Shown here in pieces: positions 23,534-36,071 of a DNA stretch of 64,000 nt. The position numbers were made by a program, and so were the translations under genes. This DNA comes from Sorghum bicolor. Taxonomy: Eukaryota; Streptophyta; Magnoliopsida; Poales; Poaceae. Location: NCBI RefSeq assembly GCF_000003195.3, contig NC_012873.2, positions 24,029,317 to 24,093,316 on the forward strand, written 5' to 3'. How positions within the stretch are numbered: the first letter of the stretch is position 1; the number at the start of each line of letters is the position of its first letter. Below the pieces are notes generated by a model. It had not been told where the DNA came from. It did no database searches and was given only the letters and a program-made list of their open reading frames with translations.

Positions 23534-25208
23534 AGTATCAAATTTAATTAACAAATAAACAAAGAAAAGGATCCAAATGAAATCAACATCTAGACTTAGG
23601 GTTTTATCTGACAGAATTCCATGAGTTTTGGTGTTTGTCTATTTCTACAGGGGGTTATCAGGAAATACGGGAGAAAGGCCCACACGTCGGGATTACATAG
23701 AGATATTAACGTGTCGTGCAATTATCTTACATCTAGAATACTCTAGAAGCCACGGGAACGAAGCGGAGGCAGAACGGGGCCTGGCCCAGGGTGCCCGCCC
23801 TAGGGACCTGGGCGCCCACCCACCTCTGGAGTACAATCAGGACTCTCTTTTGGGAACACGCTCCACCGACCTAAAGGATCAAGGATAACCATTCAATCAA
23901 TGTCGGTTTGATCCGACGGCCCATATTCACTTGGAAGGACTATAAAACCAGACCCCCTGGCCCCTGGAGGAGAGAGCCTCTCAACCCTAATTCATTATTC
24001 ATCAAGGGAGAAAAGCCTCTGATCAAGCCTAGAGCCACCACATCAATTAGACATCTAGATTAGCATAGCTACATAGGATTAGAACTAGAAGGAGTCAATC
24101 TTCGATTGGTTTCCGGATCTGTCAAGAGGATTCTTGGTAATTCTCTATTGTTCTTCAATTGTTCATCTCTGTTCTTCAATATTATGAATATGACTTTGGT
24201 CTACTTCAATATATTGCTTATGACTTTGCTCTATATACATCGGATCCATGGGTATATAGGTTTAGTTAGATTGGAACTATATATTCGCAATTATATTGTT
24301 CTTAGTTTATCATAGTTATATAGGTTTAGTTAGATTGGAACTATATACATGTTTAGGATCGTATAGCGTTTATCCATCGGATCCATGGGTAAATGATAGA
24401 TATTGTGTAGGCATGGTGCTTATACCGTATTTATCTACGATAGTACCCAATATGCCAGATCGCGGGGTAGTTCGTGATAGTGACAGCTCCATTGATTCTT
24501 ATATAGTCCCCCTCTCGTGTATTGGGCTGGCAGAGCAACATTATTACAGGAGAATGATTATGATGTTTCTCATATTCCTTGCTAATATCACTATGCATGG
24601 GCGTAGTCTTGTCTCACAATGATTGATAAGTATAATTGCACTAACTATGATATGCTAGACTGTATAGTTAAGAATAACTTAGGAAATATTCTTGTAGTTC
24701 GTTCTAATTCTGTGCTAATGACTTGCTAGAATATCTAATTGAGGTGCTTATCATATTTATTATGTGGCTAAGTTATGCTGATCAGATTAATTACCTTTGT
24801 CACTATTCATTAGTTTATATATCTTTTATGTGACACTTATCCCTGTATGAAAGAGCTAGATAAATGTTCTCAATTATACATGCAATGGTAGATACTCAAT
24901 CTTATATTCCATTCTATAATCAACATTGATGATTGCTAATCCTTTCCCAGTGGTAAAAATATAAATAACGATACCTAGAATACTTTCCGGTTAAAATGCT
25001 ATATCGGTATTAATCTGTGCGCTTGCAGATCCCATTTGTTATTTATTTAGACGAGGAATTGCATATTTCAATACCGCGTCTTTCATGTCATGCTTGGGAT
25101 GACAACTTGGCTTAAGTGGCATGAGGGATAGGTTTGGCATTTTTTGCGCCGTTATTAGAATTAGAAAACTAAGTCTACTTTTGGTAATGACGTTAAGAAT
25201 ACCCAACA
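23534..25208 (+). repeat. LTR-N: Athila-type LTR interrupted by Tat1 and inserted in Ath1 RT
   Basis: Same subfamily as the Ath2 5' LTR (41599-43132) and 3' LTR (63900 on). The first bases (tgttgacggtcctta plus target) are absent because Tat1 split it at agtat; that part should lie left of the window. The right end is ATACCCAACA at 25208. The next bases (gccac, 25209-25213) begin RT codons of Ath1, so LTR-N, probably a solo LTR, lies inside that coding region. TATA box at 23941-23947. A relic PBS-like gcattttttgcgccgtta near 25137 is discussed under findings. A 31-base direct repeat occurs at 24253-24283 and 24317-24347. Confidence 0.82.
23941..23947 (+). promoter_or_regulatory. LTR-N TATA box
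   Basis: TATAAAA in ggactataaaaccagacccc, conserved at 40789-40795 and 41902-41908 in the other Athila-type LTRs. Confidence 0.65.
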
Positions 25209-27604
25209 GCCACGAAAAAGGATCATTTTACTTTACCTTTCATAGATGAGATGCTAGAGCGATTAGCGAACCATTTGTTCTTCTGTTTCTTAGATGGATA
25301 TTCAGGGTATCACCAGATCCCGATCCATCCCGATGATCAATGCAAAACCACTTTTACATGCCCATACGGAAATTATGCCTACCGTAGAATGTCTTTTGGG
25401 TTATGTAATGCACTAGCTTCTTTTCAAAGATGCATAATGTCTATATTTTCTGATATGATTGAAGAGAATATGGAAGTTTTCATGGATGATTTCTCTGTAT
25501 ATGGAAAAACTTTTGATAGTTGTCTTGAAAACATAGACAAGTTTTTGCAAAGATGTGAAGAAAAGCACTTAGTCCTCAATTGGGAAGAATGTCATTTTAT
25601 GGTTAGGGAAGGAATAGTGCTGGGACACCTAGTGTCTGAAAGAGGAATTGAGGTAGACAAAGCTAAAATTGAAGTAATTGAACAACTACCTCCACTTGTG
25701 AATATAAAAGGAATTCAAAGCTTTCTTGGCCATGCTGGTTTTTATCGCAGATTCATAAAAGATTTTTCATTTATTGCTAGACCTCTTACTCTTTTGCTAG
25801 CCAAGGATGCTCCTTTCTAATTTGATGATGCATGCCTAACATTTTTCAATTTATTAAAGAATGCACTCATCTCTGCACCAATCATTCAACCCCCTAATTG
25901 GTCGTTGCCTTTTGAAATTATGTGTGATGCTAGTGATTATGCTGTGGGGGCAGTTTTGGGACAAACTAAAAATAAGAAGCATCATGCGATTGCTTATGCC
26001 ATTAAAACTTTGACAGGAGCTCAACTTCATTATGCTACCACTGAAAAAGAGCTTCTGCCCGTTGTCTTTGCCATTGATAAATTTAGATCTTATTTAGTTG
26101 GATCTAAAATAATTGTTTACACTGATCATGCTGCACTAAAATATATGCTCACTAAAAAAAGATGCTAAACCTCGCCTGTTTAGATGGATCTTATTACTTC
26201 AAGAATTTGACTTGGAAATAAAAGATAAAAAGGGAGTAGAAAATTCTGTTGCTGATCACTTGTCTAGAATGCATTTTACTCCGGGACGACATGCTCTACG
26301 GGATTCACAAGTCTGACCCCTAGTATGCAAATATTGTTAATTTTATGGTTTCAGGGTATGTACCACCAGGAGCGAACAAGAAGAAGCTTATTCAAGAAAG
26401 TCCACATATATGGGATGAGCCATACCTCTTCCAAGTATGGTCTGATGGCTTACTCAGAAGATGTGTGACCACCGAGGAAGGATGGAAGATCAACGACATA
26501 TGTCATTCATCACCATATGGAGGTCATTATGGAGCATTCCGTACACATTCAAAGATCTGGCAGTGTGGATTCTACTTGCCTACAATGTATGAAGACACAA
26601 AGCAATATATCAGAAGATATGGGCTATGTCAAAGGCACAGAAACATAAACACAAGAGATGCCATGCCACTCACCAACAACCTCCAGATTGAGCTCTTTGA
26701 TGTCTGGGGAATAGGCTACATGGGTCCATTTCCCCCATCAAAGAAGTGTGAGTTCATCTTGGTGGAAATTGACTACGTCTCCAAGTGGGTAGAGGCACTA
26801 CCTTGCAAACACGCCGACAACATCAGTTCAAAGAGGATGTTTGAAGAAGTTATATTTCCAAGATTTGGAGTCCCTAGAGTAGTGATAAGTGATGGAGGAG
26901 CACATTTCGTCGACAAACGCTTCAAGCACTATCTATCAAAACATGGAATCCATCACAACATCGCTACTCCCTACCATCCTCAGACAAGTGGCCGAGCAGA
27001 GACTTCCAACAAGCAAATCAAGAATATTCTTCAGAAAACAGTCAATGAGATGGGAACGGCATGGAAGGATAAGTTACCCGATGCACTCTGGGCATATCGA
27101 ACATCATATAAGACCCCAATTGGAATGTCCCCATACCAATTGGTGTATGGGAAGACTTTCCACCTACCTGTTGAATTAGAGTTCAAAGCACACTAGGCCA
27201 TAAGGAGATGGAATATGGACCTAGATGTCATTGGGGATCATAGAAGAATGCAACTATCAAAATTGGAAGAATGGCGAGAAAAAGCATATCACAATTCGAA
27301 GATCTACAAAGAAAGAGTCAAAAGGTGGCATGACAAAAGGATCAAAAAGAAGGAGTTCCCACCCAGAGATAAGGTATTACTTTTTAACTCTAGGGTGAAG
27401 CTTTTCGGGCATGGAAAACTCTGGAGTAAATGGGAAGGACCATTCAAGGTAATCAATTCATCATCCCATGGAGCTATAACAGTTCAAAATAACGAAGGTA
27501 CATTATTCAAGGTAAATGGTCAACGTCTTAAATTATTTTTAGAGCCCAATAAAGAATTAGAAGAAATAGACGTGATCCATTTCTATCTTTCGATGGAGAA
27601 TTAG
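25209..27604 (+). pseudogene. Ath1 pol remnant: RT, RNase H, integrase
   Basis: Begins in mid-RT (KKDHFTLPFIDEMLERLANH) and continues LDGYSGYHQIPIHPDDQ with the RT box FMDDFSVY. RNase H has MCDASDYAVG, ATTEKELLP and YTDHAALKY. Breaks: TAA at 25818-25820; an extra A in the A-run at about 26153-26160; TAG near 26320. Integrase (26345-27196) retains VISDGGAHF and [10 protein letters not shown], but the first catalytic Asp is Gly (codon 26714-26716, GIGYMG). The first Cys of the zinc CxxC is Tyr (RRYGLCQ). TAG at 27194-27196 precedes the C-terminal domain (27215-27604). RT palm residues are present, yet the copy is clearly dead. Confidence 0.88.
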
Positions 27605-27868
27605 AGCCTGACCTTTTTAATCTGACATTTTTGGACCACGTATATATTTTTCGGAATAAAATTTGCATCTAGAAGCATGCTCGAGGAGGCGGGCCCGCAG
27701 AGGAGCCAGGCACAGGCCGGGCACCCAGCCCCTATCTCCCCTTGGCCGCGGTCTCCTCCGTCGCGATAAACTCATTTATGGTAAACTAAATAATCACGCG
27801 GATGGATTGTCTCGCACGCATGGCGGCGGGAGTAGCCCGAGCAAACCCTAGTGGCACTTTTTGGCCCC
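27605..27868 (+). promoter_or_regulatory. Internal GC-rich promoter-like segment of Ath1
   Basis: After integrase the sequence changes to a GC-rich stretch (27662-27760, catctagaagcatgctcgag, gcgggcccgc, gggcacccagcc) resembling the stretch upstream of the TATA box in Athila-type LTRs (30040-30130). It leads into TATATAAA at 27869-27876. Confidence 0.5.
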
Positions 27869-27876
27869 TATATAAA
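27869..27876 (+). promoter_or_regulatory. Internal TATA box ahead of the env-position ORF
   Basis: TATATAAA in cccctatataaacagacccc, 96 bases before the ATG at 27965, with no earlier ATG and a CT-rich leader. This suggests the downstream ORF has its own transcript. Confidence 0.6.
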
Positions 27877-27964
27877 CAGACCCCTAACGTCAGCTTTCAA
27901 CACCAATTCATTCAATCCTTCTCTCCCTCCTCAACTAGAGCTTGCTTAGTTCCTCGCTGCTCCA

Positions 27965-28593
27965 ATGGCCGACGAGTTCCATGACGATTGGGAGGTCGTC
28001 CCCTACGACCTCAACTAGAAGCCCATGGAAGACCCCGACGCCTACGCTCTTGTCCCAGCCAACACAGAGCGACAGCTAGCAGCCATGCCATCACGCCACC
28101 GCAGCTCCATCCAATCCTACTATGCCCAACCAGTTCTCACCGTGCCACCGCAGCCCCTACTTCTCAAGGGGCCGTCAGCCAAGAAGGAGGCCACCGTCAA
28201 GGTGCCAGCCGGCACGAGGATCCTGCCACCCATGCCCAATGAGTGGGTCGTCGGAGTCAAGACCAACCGAAGCGGTGAGATCAGCAGCATCTGCTACACT
28301 ACGGAGGAGGAGAGGCTTACTTCGAGGGGGTTGGAGCAACCAAAGTCTGCTTCATCCCTCCAAAGGAAGCCCCGAAGCACGCCCTCAACGCTCTCGAGAC
28401 ACCTCCTAAGCGCCGCAAGGCTATAGCACATGTAGATGAGGACGTTCATAGGCTAGACAAGGTCATCATAGAGCTCCAGTCCTCGGTCAACTCCATCAAT
28501 TGGCAGCTCTCTAACCAGAACACCATTATACTAGGTCTTAAGCATGATTTTGCTACTGCTAATAAGAAAATTAGGGAGTTAGAGCGCCGCTAA
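27965..28593 (+). pseudogene. Ath1 env-position ORF: NLS and coiled coil, no membrane segment
   Basis: ATG at 27965 (MADEFHDDWEVVPYDLN), then a TAG at 28016-28018, then the same frame (MEDPDAYALVPANTERQL) to about 28315, where it shifts. The shifted frame reads YFEGVGATKVCFIPPKEAPK, a basic PPKRRKA (possible nuclear localisation signal) and a coiled coil ending KKIRELERR at 28593. The total is about 209 codons. I see no signal peptide or hydrophobic membrane helix, so it is not an envelope-type product despite its place between integrase and the 3' LTR. Function unknown; it might be a nuclear accessory protein. Confidence 0.6.
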
Positions 28594-29825
28594 GTTATCT
28601 AGATTAGATCTTGAGGCAGTATATCTTAGTTATTCATCTTTAGATTCGGCTTAGATCTATTATTAGCTTCAGTTCATTACTAGTCTGTTGTAATAAATGC
28701 CTCAAGATTAATAAAGATTATTATTATGTCCTTTGTGTCTCTACTTTATTTTTATGCAAGTAAGCAGAAAACAAGTATGGGGGAGATCCCCCGACATGCC
28801 GATTACACCACTCCACGATTCAGGTACATACTCTACACACTTTACACATACACATATATCTTGGTTTGTGTAGAATATTATCTCCGACATGATAAATTAA
28901 CAAGATTAAAATGTTTCTAATCATGATCAATCTCACTCTAATATTTCTTGAAAACTTGCAGTTATTAAAAATTATTTAAAAACCCTCTGTTACTTAAGTC
29001 ACTGTGGAATATAGAGTATGAGTACCTCATTGTTGATATCGTTGTTGCTTGGAGAATTTGTCTTAAAATCTTCAAAAATTCAAGCTACCATCTTCAGTGT
29101 TTTATATGCTTGCTAAAACCTGAAGATATTAATTATGAAAGCTATCTCCTTTGTATTGAGTTTGTTCAAAACGAGTTAGACCCTTGTTGAGAGATTTATC
29201 ATATTCCTAAGATCAAGACATTTATTCAGAAAGATTCACTCTTCCGAAGTATTATTGCGTTATAGGCCTGGGCTATGCAAAAATATGAATATTTCAAGGA
29301 AATAAAAAGGAGCAAGTGCTCAACAACCTCGTAGAAAAAATGGACAAGTGTCAGACAGTAGAATTAGGGATACCTCGGTATGCACTAGAAAAAAAAGAGA
29401 AAAGAAAAAAAATGATAGCCCGTGGTCCCTCTAATAAGTAATATGCCACTAAGAGTTGACAAGTTTTTAATTTCCAAAGTCTTTGATCTAAGAGTATGGC
29501 ATTCCTCTCCTCGGATCCTATTTTGATCAGGCAATAAATGCAAGGTAAGAATGCTTGAGACTTTCTGCAAATTAAAACATCCTCAGTGAGATATATAAAA
29601 GATAAATGAGCGATCTGAGAGAACCTATGAGGATAAAGGTATGCTAAATTTCTTCTTTTCAAAAATATACAAAAACTCCAAGTGACTGGATTGAAAAGAA
29701 CGGACCTCTACTCTTGACCATATATTTCCCTGACTACGGTACATAGTGGATTTTTACAACACCCTGCAGGTATGAAGAGAATGCTTTACAATGTTTTAAC
29801 CCCAGATATTTCCCTGTGGGGTGTT
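28594..29825 (+). other. Ath1 3' untranslated region
   Basis: AT-rich, no ORF. It includes tatgggggagatccccc (28779) and a segment at 29302-29370 (aaaaaggagcaagtgctc, ggacaagtgtcagacagtag) that is also present in Ath2 at 63064-63155, so it is conserved between the two element types. A weak purine tract gtggggtgtt (29816-29825) precedes the LTR. Confidence 0.65.
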
Positions 29826-30470
29826 TGTTGACGGTTCTTAAGTATCATTTTTAATTATGAAATAAATAAGGAAAAGGACCAATATACAAACAACACCTAG
29901 AATTAGGGTTTGATCTGACAGAATTCCATGAGTTTTGCTATTTATCTATTTCTACATGGGGTTATCAGGAAATATGGAAGAAAGGCCCACACGTCGGGTT
30001 TACATAGAGATATTAACTTGTCGCTAATTTTCCTCAGACTAGAAGGTTCCACAAGCCACACGAACGAGCGGGAGGCCGAGCGGGCCCGCAAGCAGGGCGC
30101 CCGCCCAGTCCCCCTGGGCGCCCCCCCACCTATGGTGGCCAATCAGGGTGCATCACATGGATTATGCTCCGTCGCCTTTGAGGATCAAGGAGAACCGTTC
30201 AATCAAGGTCGGTTTGATCCGACGACCCAGATTCATTTGAGAGGGCTATATAATCAAGGCCCGTGGCCCGTGGAGAAATCGAATACCCATTATTCATTAG
30301 CATATTTTCAGAGAGGATTCAGAGAGAGAGGTTCCTTAGGGTTCCAACCTCATAGGGCTTAGCATCCAATGTGAGAGTAGAATTAGGTCTACTAGATTGA
30401 GAGAGATAGAGTGGAGGTGTAGATCGGAGAAAGCCCGGCCTGTCGGTGTCTACTCCGAGGTTGTACCTCC
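29826..30470 (+). repeat. Ath1 3' LTR, first part
   Basis: TGTTGACGGTTCTTAAGTATC start, colinear with the solo LTR at 40368. TATATAA box at 30247-30253. Interrupted after cctcc (30466-30470) by Tek3; continues at 34649. Confidence 0.87.
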
Positions 30471-33400
30471 TGTGGCAGAACCTCCTAAGTGTTTGGGTCC
30501 ACCGACACCTGTCATCGTCCTATGGACCGGTGATGCTGGGAATCCTTCCACTTTGGAAGCCCGACGAGCACCCCAGGATGCCCATCTCACTGCTACCTGT
30601 GGCGTAACAACCAAGCTCGTCCTGACCACCGATGATGGTCAACTAATGAGAACTTCTTCTTCTCGTCCTTACAGGATAGCGAGTTGCCACCTTAACGCCA
30701 GGATCACTCGTTGCGAAGACATTGCAGTATCAACAATGAAATATAACCAAAATAGCATTTTGGAGTAAAACAGCGGAAGCATTAAATAACTTAATTTACA
30801 AAAGTAGTTCTTCCAAGTAGTAAAGTGTTATTACAAGCCAAGTCTAGCGGAGCAACTTAAACCTTAGTACACAGATTACAAATTTACAGACCCTGCCCAT
30901 GGGTCACGCTTACTCCTCCTCCTCGTCAACCTCGACGACGGTCACACAACAGGGTCCGAAACAAGTCGGCTCCTAAGCTTCACCTACAATAGGGGTTATA
31001 AAACCCTAAGTACGGGAGTACTCAACAAGACTTACTCGATAGAAAAATCGGAGAACTTAGGAATGCAGGCTTAGGGTAGAAAAGGAGTGGTTGAGCAAGG
31101 AGCCAAATTGTTTTGCTAAAAAGCTTACTAATAGTGCATGCTTACATTCAAGTTTTACCCACGAATTCCTCTCCTCAAGAGGCTGAGGAGTTCGAGACAG
31201 TATATCTAGTTGCTTCTCACAGACAAGTCTGTGAATTCCTAGTCCTTAATAAAAGTGTTGTCCATCCAACGGCCATAGCTTCATGTCACTCTGAGTCTGG
31301 GAATTGGGATCTGAACCTCATGAGACATCTCCCCCTTTCTCATTTTACCACTTAGTTGCATATTTAACTACGATGAGAGTCAGTGGATCGAGTCTCCCAA
31401 TCGGGGAGCAACGACGATTCGAATCGCTTAGCAATCTAGCTGGAGTTCCTAACAACCCGACATATGTAGAACCAAATATTGCGTATGTCAACCCAAATGT
31501 AGCTCTCCCCAAATTTGACCGGGTTCGCGGCACCCGAGAGCACAGTACCCCACCATCCAGCCCATTTGCCAGGAGGGTATACGCAACTCTCGCCATCGCT
31601 CCACGCCCAGTGCGCGAGTAGCCTTTCGCGTCGAGGGATCACAAGACCGGGCTTACCGAGGGCAAGTGGCTAGTACTACAAATTCTCAACCCAGCAGGCC
31701 ATCAATGGAATGGTCCTTAATCGACACAGTTGGAGACACTACTTTAAGACTCCATTCTTAAAGCAAGTCCACCGACCGGTCTCAAGTTGAAACATCATTG
31801 ACCATAAGGTATTCCACAACAACCCTTCAAACTTTCTTGTTTGAAAACCTATCTAGTAGCAGGGCTAAGCATCACTACGCAATTTTAAAGTAAAACAGGT
31901 GCCAAGGACAAGATAACAAACATCAAGGTAGTAAATTCAACAAGTAGGTTAACCCAATTCTCAACTACCTAATGCAGCATTTTCAATTCATAAGTGACAA
32001 AAGATTTAAAACATTCAAGGAGGGGTTAATGTATCCAGGGCTTGCCTTGGTTGCAGAGCTGAGAGGGTTCCTCGGAGACTTCTCAAGTCTCGGATCCTAC
32101 TTCCTCGAACGGAACACCGATCTTGGGGTTCGGTTCAACGGTCGCTCCTTCTGTCACGTGCACTATACGCAAAATGATGAATGCTCATGATATGCGTATG
32201 ACAAATATTTAAGAAGGACCGAGTTGAGTACAAGTGTCCTTCTCGGTGCAAGGACGGGTTAAATAGTAATTAAAGTGGGTTATCATTTTAGTGTTTTTAC
32301 CCAAGAGGTTGCATCAGAAAATTAAGATTTCTCTAAATTCATAATTATTCTTAATTAACTAATTATTAATCCTTTTTACCTTAATTAATTCTTGATTAGG
32401 TATTAATGACAGTAATTAAGCATTAATATCAAATAATAATTAAATGCCAAAGGTCATTAAGGTTAATGACCTTAGGTCATCATTCAATCCCAAAAGCACT
32501 CAAATCCTAATTTGAGAGATTAGGCTAATCATTACTTAATTATTTTGGAATTATTACTAAATTACTAATTAAGGGTACAACAATATTTTATTCAAACATT
32601 ATCCAAATGCCTCCAAATTTTGTGGTAAGCTAGGGAATAATACTCATAGACCTCCCACAAATTTTGGTGATTTTTGGATATATTAGTAAATTATTAAAAT
32701 TCATGGAAGTTTTATTTACTAATTAAAGGAGGCAATTTTTATATAGATGTAAACTACCAGAAAATGGAATCTAGTATTTTTCCTGTCTTCTACTCATTTT
32801 ATAGAACCTACACAAAAATTTCCATAATTTTTGGATCAGCACATGATTTATTATACAACATCAAACATAGATAAAATTCTGCACAAAAGGAAAAAGAAAA
32901 AGTCACTGTGCCGCGAGCGGCCCAGGAACTCGGCCCGCAGGCCCGCCCACGCACACTCGGCCCACGCGCGCTGAACCCGCCCTCTCTCCCCTCTGCAGGT
33001 CGCTGATGGGGAGGCCCCACCCGTCAGCTCCTTCTTCCACGCGTGCGGCGCCTCTACCGCTGCTCCAGCCGCCGCTAGCGAGGGTCTCAGCGCGAGCTAG
33101 GGTGCGCAACAGCTTCGCCTCGACTATGCAACTCTATTGCCATCCCCCAAACATGCTCTATTCTCTCCCTCCACCTCGGCCGCACGAATGGCGGACGACC
33201 GCCATAGTTGTTCACAGACCGGCCACTAGGGCTCGGTAGAGCGCAAACGGACGTGCTAGAGAGCTTCCAAGAAGGTTAGGCAGTGTGGTGCTCACGTTGC
33301 GGGACTCAGGGAGGTAGCCGAGGTTGCTGGCGACGGGGGCGGCTCCTTTGTGCAAGCGCTATGATTTGACGGCGTCGTTCCGGTAGACCTGCACGTGCGT

Positions 33401-34643
33401 AAGACCAACAAGCGAGCGCATGAGCTACGGGGCAACACGGCAAAGCTCTAACGTTGCTCACCTCGGCTTAGTACCTTACGGAGTGGTCTGGCCACGAGGA
33501 AGGGGCCCGCGGCGGAAGTTGGCCAGAGTTGGAGAAGAAGGGCTCGGCTAGGAGATTCAGGGGGTTAGAGCGCGGGGTGAGGGGTCTAGGAGGTAGTTGG
33601 GTCGTGGGCGAAGCGAACACGACACAATGGGGAGATGGAAAGGGCATGTCAACGGCGAATTTCACGGTGGCGCAGGCGCTGCTTGTCGGTGTTATCAGAG
33701 GCGAACGGAGGCGCGTCGGCCGGTGGAGCGGCTTTAAGCATGAGTGGAGCAGGCGTGGAGCTTCCACATTCGCGAGTGACACAGGCAAGCAGGCAGGTGC
33801 GTGGCGGCGAGGATGCACGCGGCGGCCACGCGGGGCTGGAGCTCGTGATCCCTTTCAGGACAATGTAGCAAGCTCTATCCCACCCTTTCCTTTTTTTTTG
33901 CAAAATTCATCCAAAATTTGAACTGAAGTCAAAATTTGGTTAAAACCAAAGTTGTGAAGCATAAAATTTCCTACAACACTCCTTTAAGGCTCAAATTCAA
34001 ATTCTAAAAGGAACCAAGTGAATTTAACCAAAACAGTTTGGAATTCAAAATCACATTTGGGGGAAATTCAAATTTTGAATTTGACCAGAACAGAAATTCC
34101 AAAATTACTTTCGATTTTCCATAACAACTTGAAAAATTCCCAACATGAAAGTTGTTCCAGTTGTTGAGCTCTACAACTTTCATGTTGGTTACTTTTCAAG
34201 ACTCCAAACAGATTTTGAATTAGGGATTCAAATTGGAAAGGGGACAATTTCTGGAAATCTGTATTTTCAAAATTACTTTGAATTTTGTATTGAAACTTCA
34301 AAAACTCAAAACACCAAAGTTGTACATCTTGACAAGGTCTACAACTTTGCTTTTGAACTCAACCTCAAATTTTGCTTGGTTTTTGAGTTACACAAAAGGG
34401 GGCAAAACTAGGGTTTTAAAATCACGGTTCCCCCCCCTTTTTCTCGGAAATCTTCAACACAAGGGATTTCACAACCATGCTAGCATCAATGCACAATATA
34501 AACACACTTTAGTTCCCTAAGCACAAGCAACCAAAGTAAACTTGTTTTAATTTGATGCATCTAGTGGTGCTTAATCAATATGCTATGCAATGCTTATGAT
34601 GTCATGATCCAGTTTTAGTAACCGTAAAATCAGGGATGTTACA
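30471..34643 (-). repeat. Tek3: solo LTR of a Tekay-type family, 4173 bp
   Basis: Starts tgtggcagaacctcc and ends cagggatgttaca on the plus strand (TG..CA when read on minus). The flanks are cctcc (30466-30470) and cctgc (34644-34648), a five-base duplication with one mismatch, within the Ath1 LTR. Organisation matches the Tek1 LTR: ctaagtacgggagtactcaa versus ctgagtacgaggatgtactc, then cgattcgaatcg, an AT-rich tract (32280-32880) and a GC-rich block (32920-33860). No internal region is present. ORFs such as 33529-33921 fall in the GC-rich block and are not supported. Sequence similarity to Tek1 is low, so it is a separate family. Confidence 0.83.
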
Positions 34644-35186
34644 CCTGCGGGATCAAGTCTCCTAACCGGAGGCTTGCTCCTAGAATTCTTCAGTATTTCG
34701 ACTTCTAAATTCTAGTAAGTTCTTTATTTTATTGTTCTTTGGTTTATGAGTCTACTTTGATATCTTCGCGTAGAGTTTAGAGTAACCACCTCTAGCGTAA
34801 ACGTGGTGTTTGGGCTAGGATACTCATAGATATCCCCTGTCTAGCCGGACCGTGGTAGTAGTGAGGAACGTGACATTTCCAAGTTACCTTTGTAGCCCAT
34901 AATCCCTTTAGCAGGTTCGATAGGGTTTGCTGGTGTGGGTCGAACATCCTCTATGGTGTCTAGATTCCATGAGCCTCCCCAATAGAACAGTAGATCATCC
35001 TTACCAAGGTTAGAACGAGGGTGCAGTTGAAGTCTACTCTATACATCACTCACATCGAGTGATAGTGGTTGTAGCCTAAACATTAGTAGTAATAGACCTG
35101 GTTAGTCAGATGCACGCTTCTCATAGTGCTCACCGATATCCGTGCGCTTGCGGATTAATTCCTGATTGCGTTACCAAATATCAACA
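34644..35186 (+). repeat. Ath1 3' LTR, second part
   Basis: Resumes with the target duplication cctgc and gggatcaagtctcctaacc, colinear with 41010-41598, and ends CCAAATATCAACA at 35186. Both halves total about 1.18 kb, close to the 1231 bp of the solo copy. Confidence 0.85.
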
Positions 35187-36069
35187 TACGGAAAGAGCAT
35201 CGAGCGAATTAGCAAGCCTCGAGCGTAAAAGCGTTCCCCGCCGCCTGTCGTTGGTATGGGAGCTAGAGCATTTAATGCGACTGCCATGCTCCCACCTAAC
35301 CCGATAGTCACGGGAAGCGTGATAGGGGAACAAGCACCAGTCACATCTCCACCTTTTCCAGCTTTATCCTCAAGATTGAGAAAAGTACAACTCGGCATAG
35401 TGCAGCATGTGTAATATCCCATCACGACACCCCTCGAGATGTTCAAGGCTAGCGCTCCTACATAACAAAGCCGCCCGTGCCGCCTGACCCTCGAGCAGGC
35501 ATGCTCCTTCCTAGGGAAGGATCGAGTGATAGAAGTCAGCGCTTCAACCACTTCGGACATGGTGATTGTCACGACGTACGAGCGTGCTCACGCCCAAGCC
35601 AATACCAGACGAAGTACAGAAGATGAGTTCAAACAGCGCATGCGCCATCATCACCAAAGTACCCTGTAACAAGACGGCTCGAGGCCACGCCGGTACGGAG
35701 GCCTCGAGTAGGTCATCACCATACCCCTATCGAGCCCTACTCAAACACCTACATCCTGTAACTTAGGCCTCCCCTTGGAACTATAAAAGGGGACGCTGAG
35801 GATGATATCAAACAAGACATCCAGAGTACACAGTTCACACTCCACACAATCGGCTAGGACTTAGAGCCCTCAGCTTCATTCACTTGTCTTCGCCCCTATA
35901 CAAGCACTTAGGTGCAAGATAATACACACTCTCCCCCCGCTAGACGTAGGGCCTTCTTTAGCCTGAACCAGGATAAATCTTTGTGTCACTCTTGCATAAC
36001 CATTCACAAAAGGGAGCACGCATACAAATTCACTCGTTGGTGTTACCTCCCAGGGTCAAAACATCGACA
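35187..36069 (+). repeat. Tat2 5' LTR, right part
   Basis: Carries a TATA box TATAAAA at 35782-35788 (ggaactataaaaggggacgc) and ends aaaacatcgaca at 36069 right before the PBS. The left part should lie beyond the left edge of the window, on the far side of Ath1. Confidence 0.7.
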
Positions 36070-36071
36070 GT

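Larger units (their letters stand above)
25209..35186 (+). mobile_element. Ath1: Athila-like element, 3' half
   Basis: From mid-RT (25209) through RNase H and integrase, an env-position ORF, a long 3' untranslated part and a 3' LTR (29826-30470 plus 34649-35186) interrupted by solo LTR Tek3. Its 3' LTR is a different subfamily from LTR-N at 23534-25208, so that LTR is not its 5' LTR. The 5' half (LTR, gag, protease, RT fingers) must lie to the left of the window or be lost. The right flank tacgg (35187-35191) falls inside the Tat2 LTR. Confidence 0.8.

Noticed and set aside
23630..24622. ORFs at 23628-23888, 24106-24315 and 24296-24622, with counterparts at 40477, 41538 and 42067
   Set aside because: They lie inside Athila-type LTRs, have no domains and vary with indels between copies.
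33468..33921. ORFs on both strands in Tek3
   Set aside because: Same GC-rich LTR block; no domain and mutual overlap.
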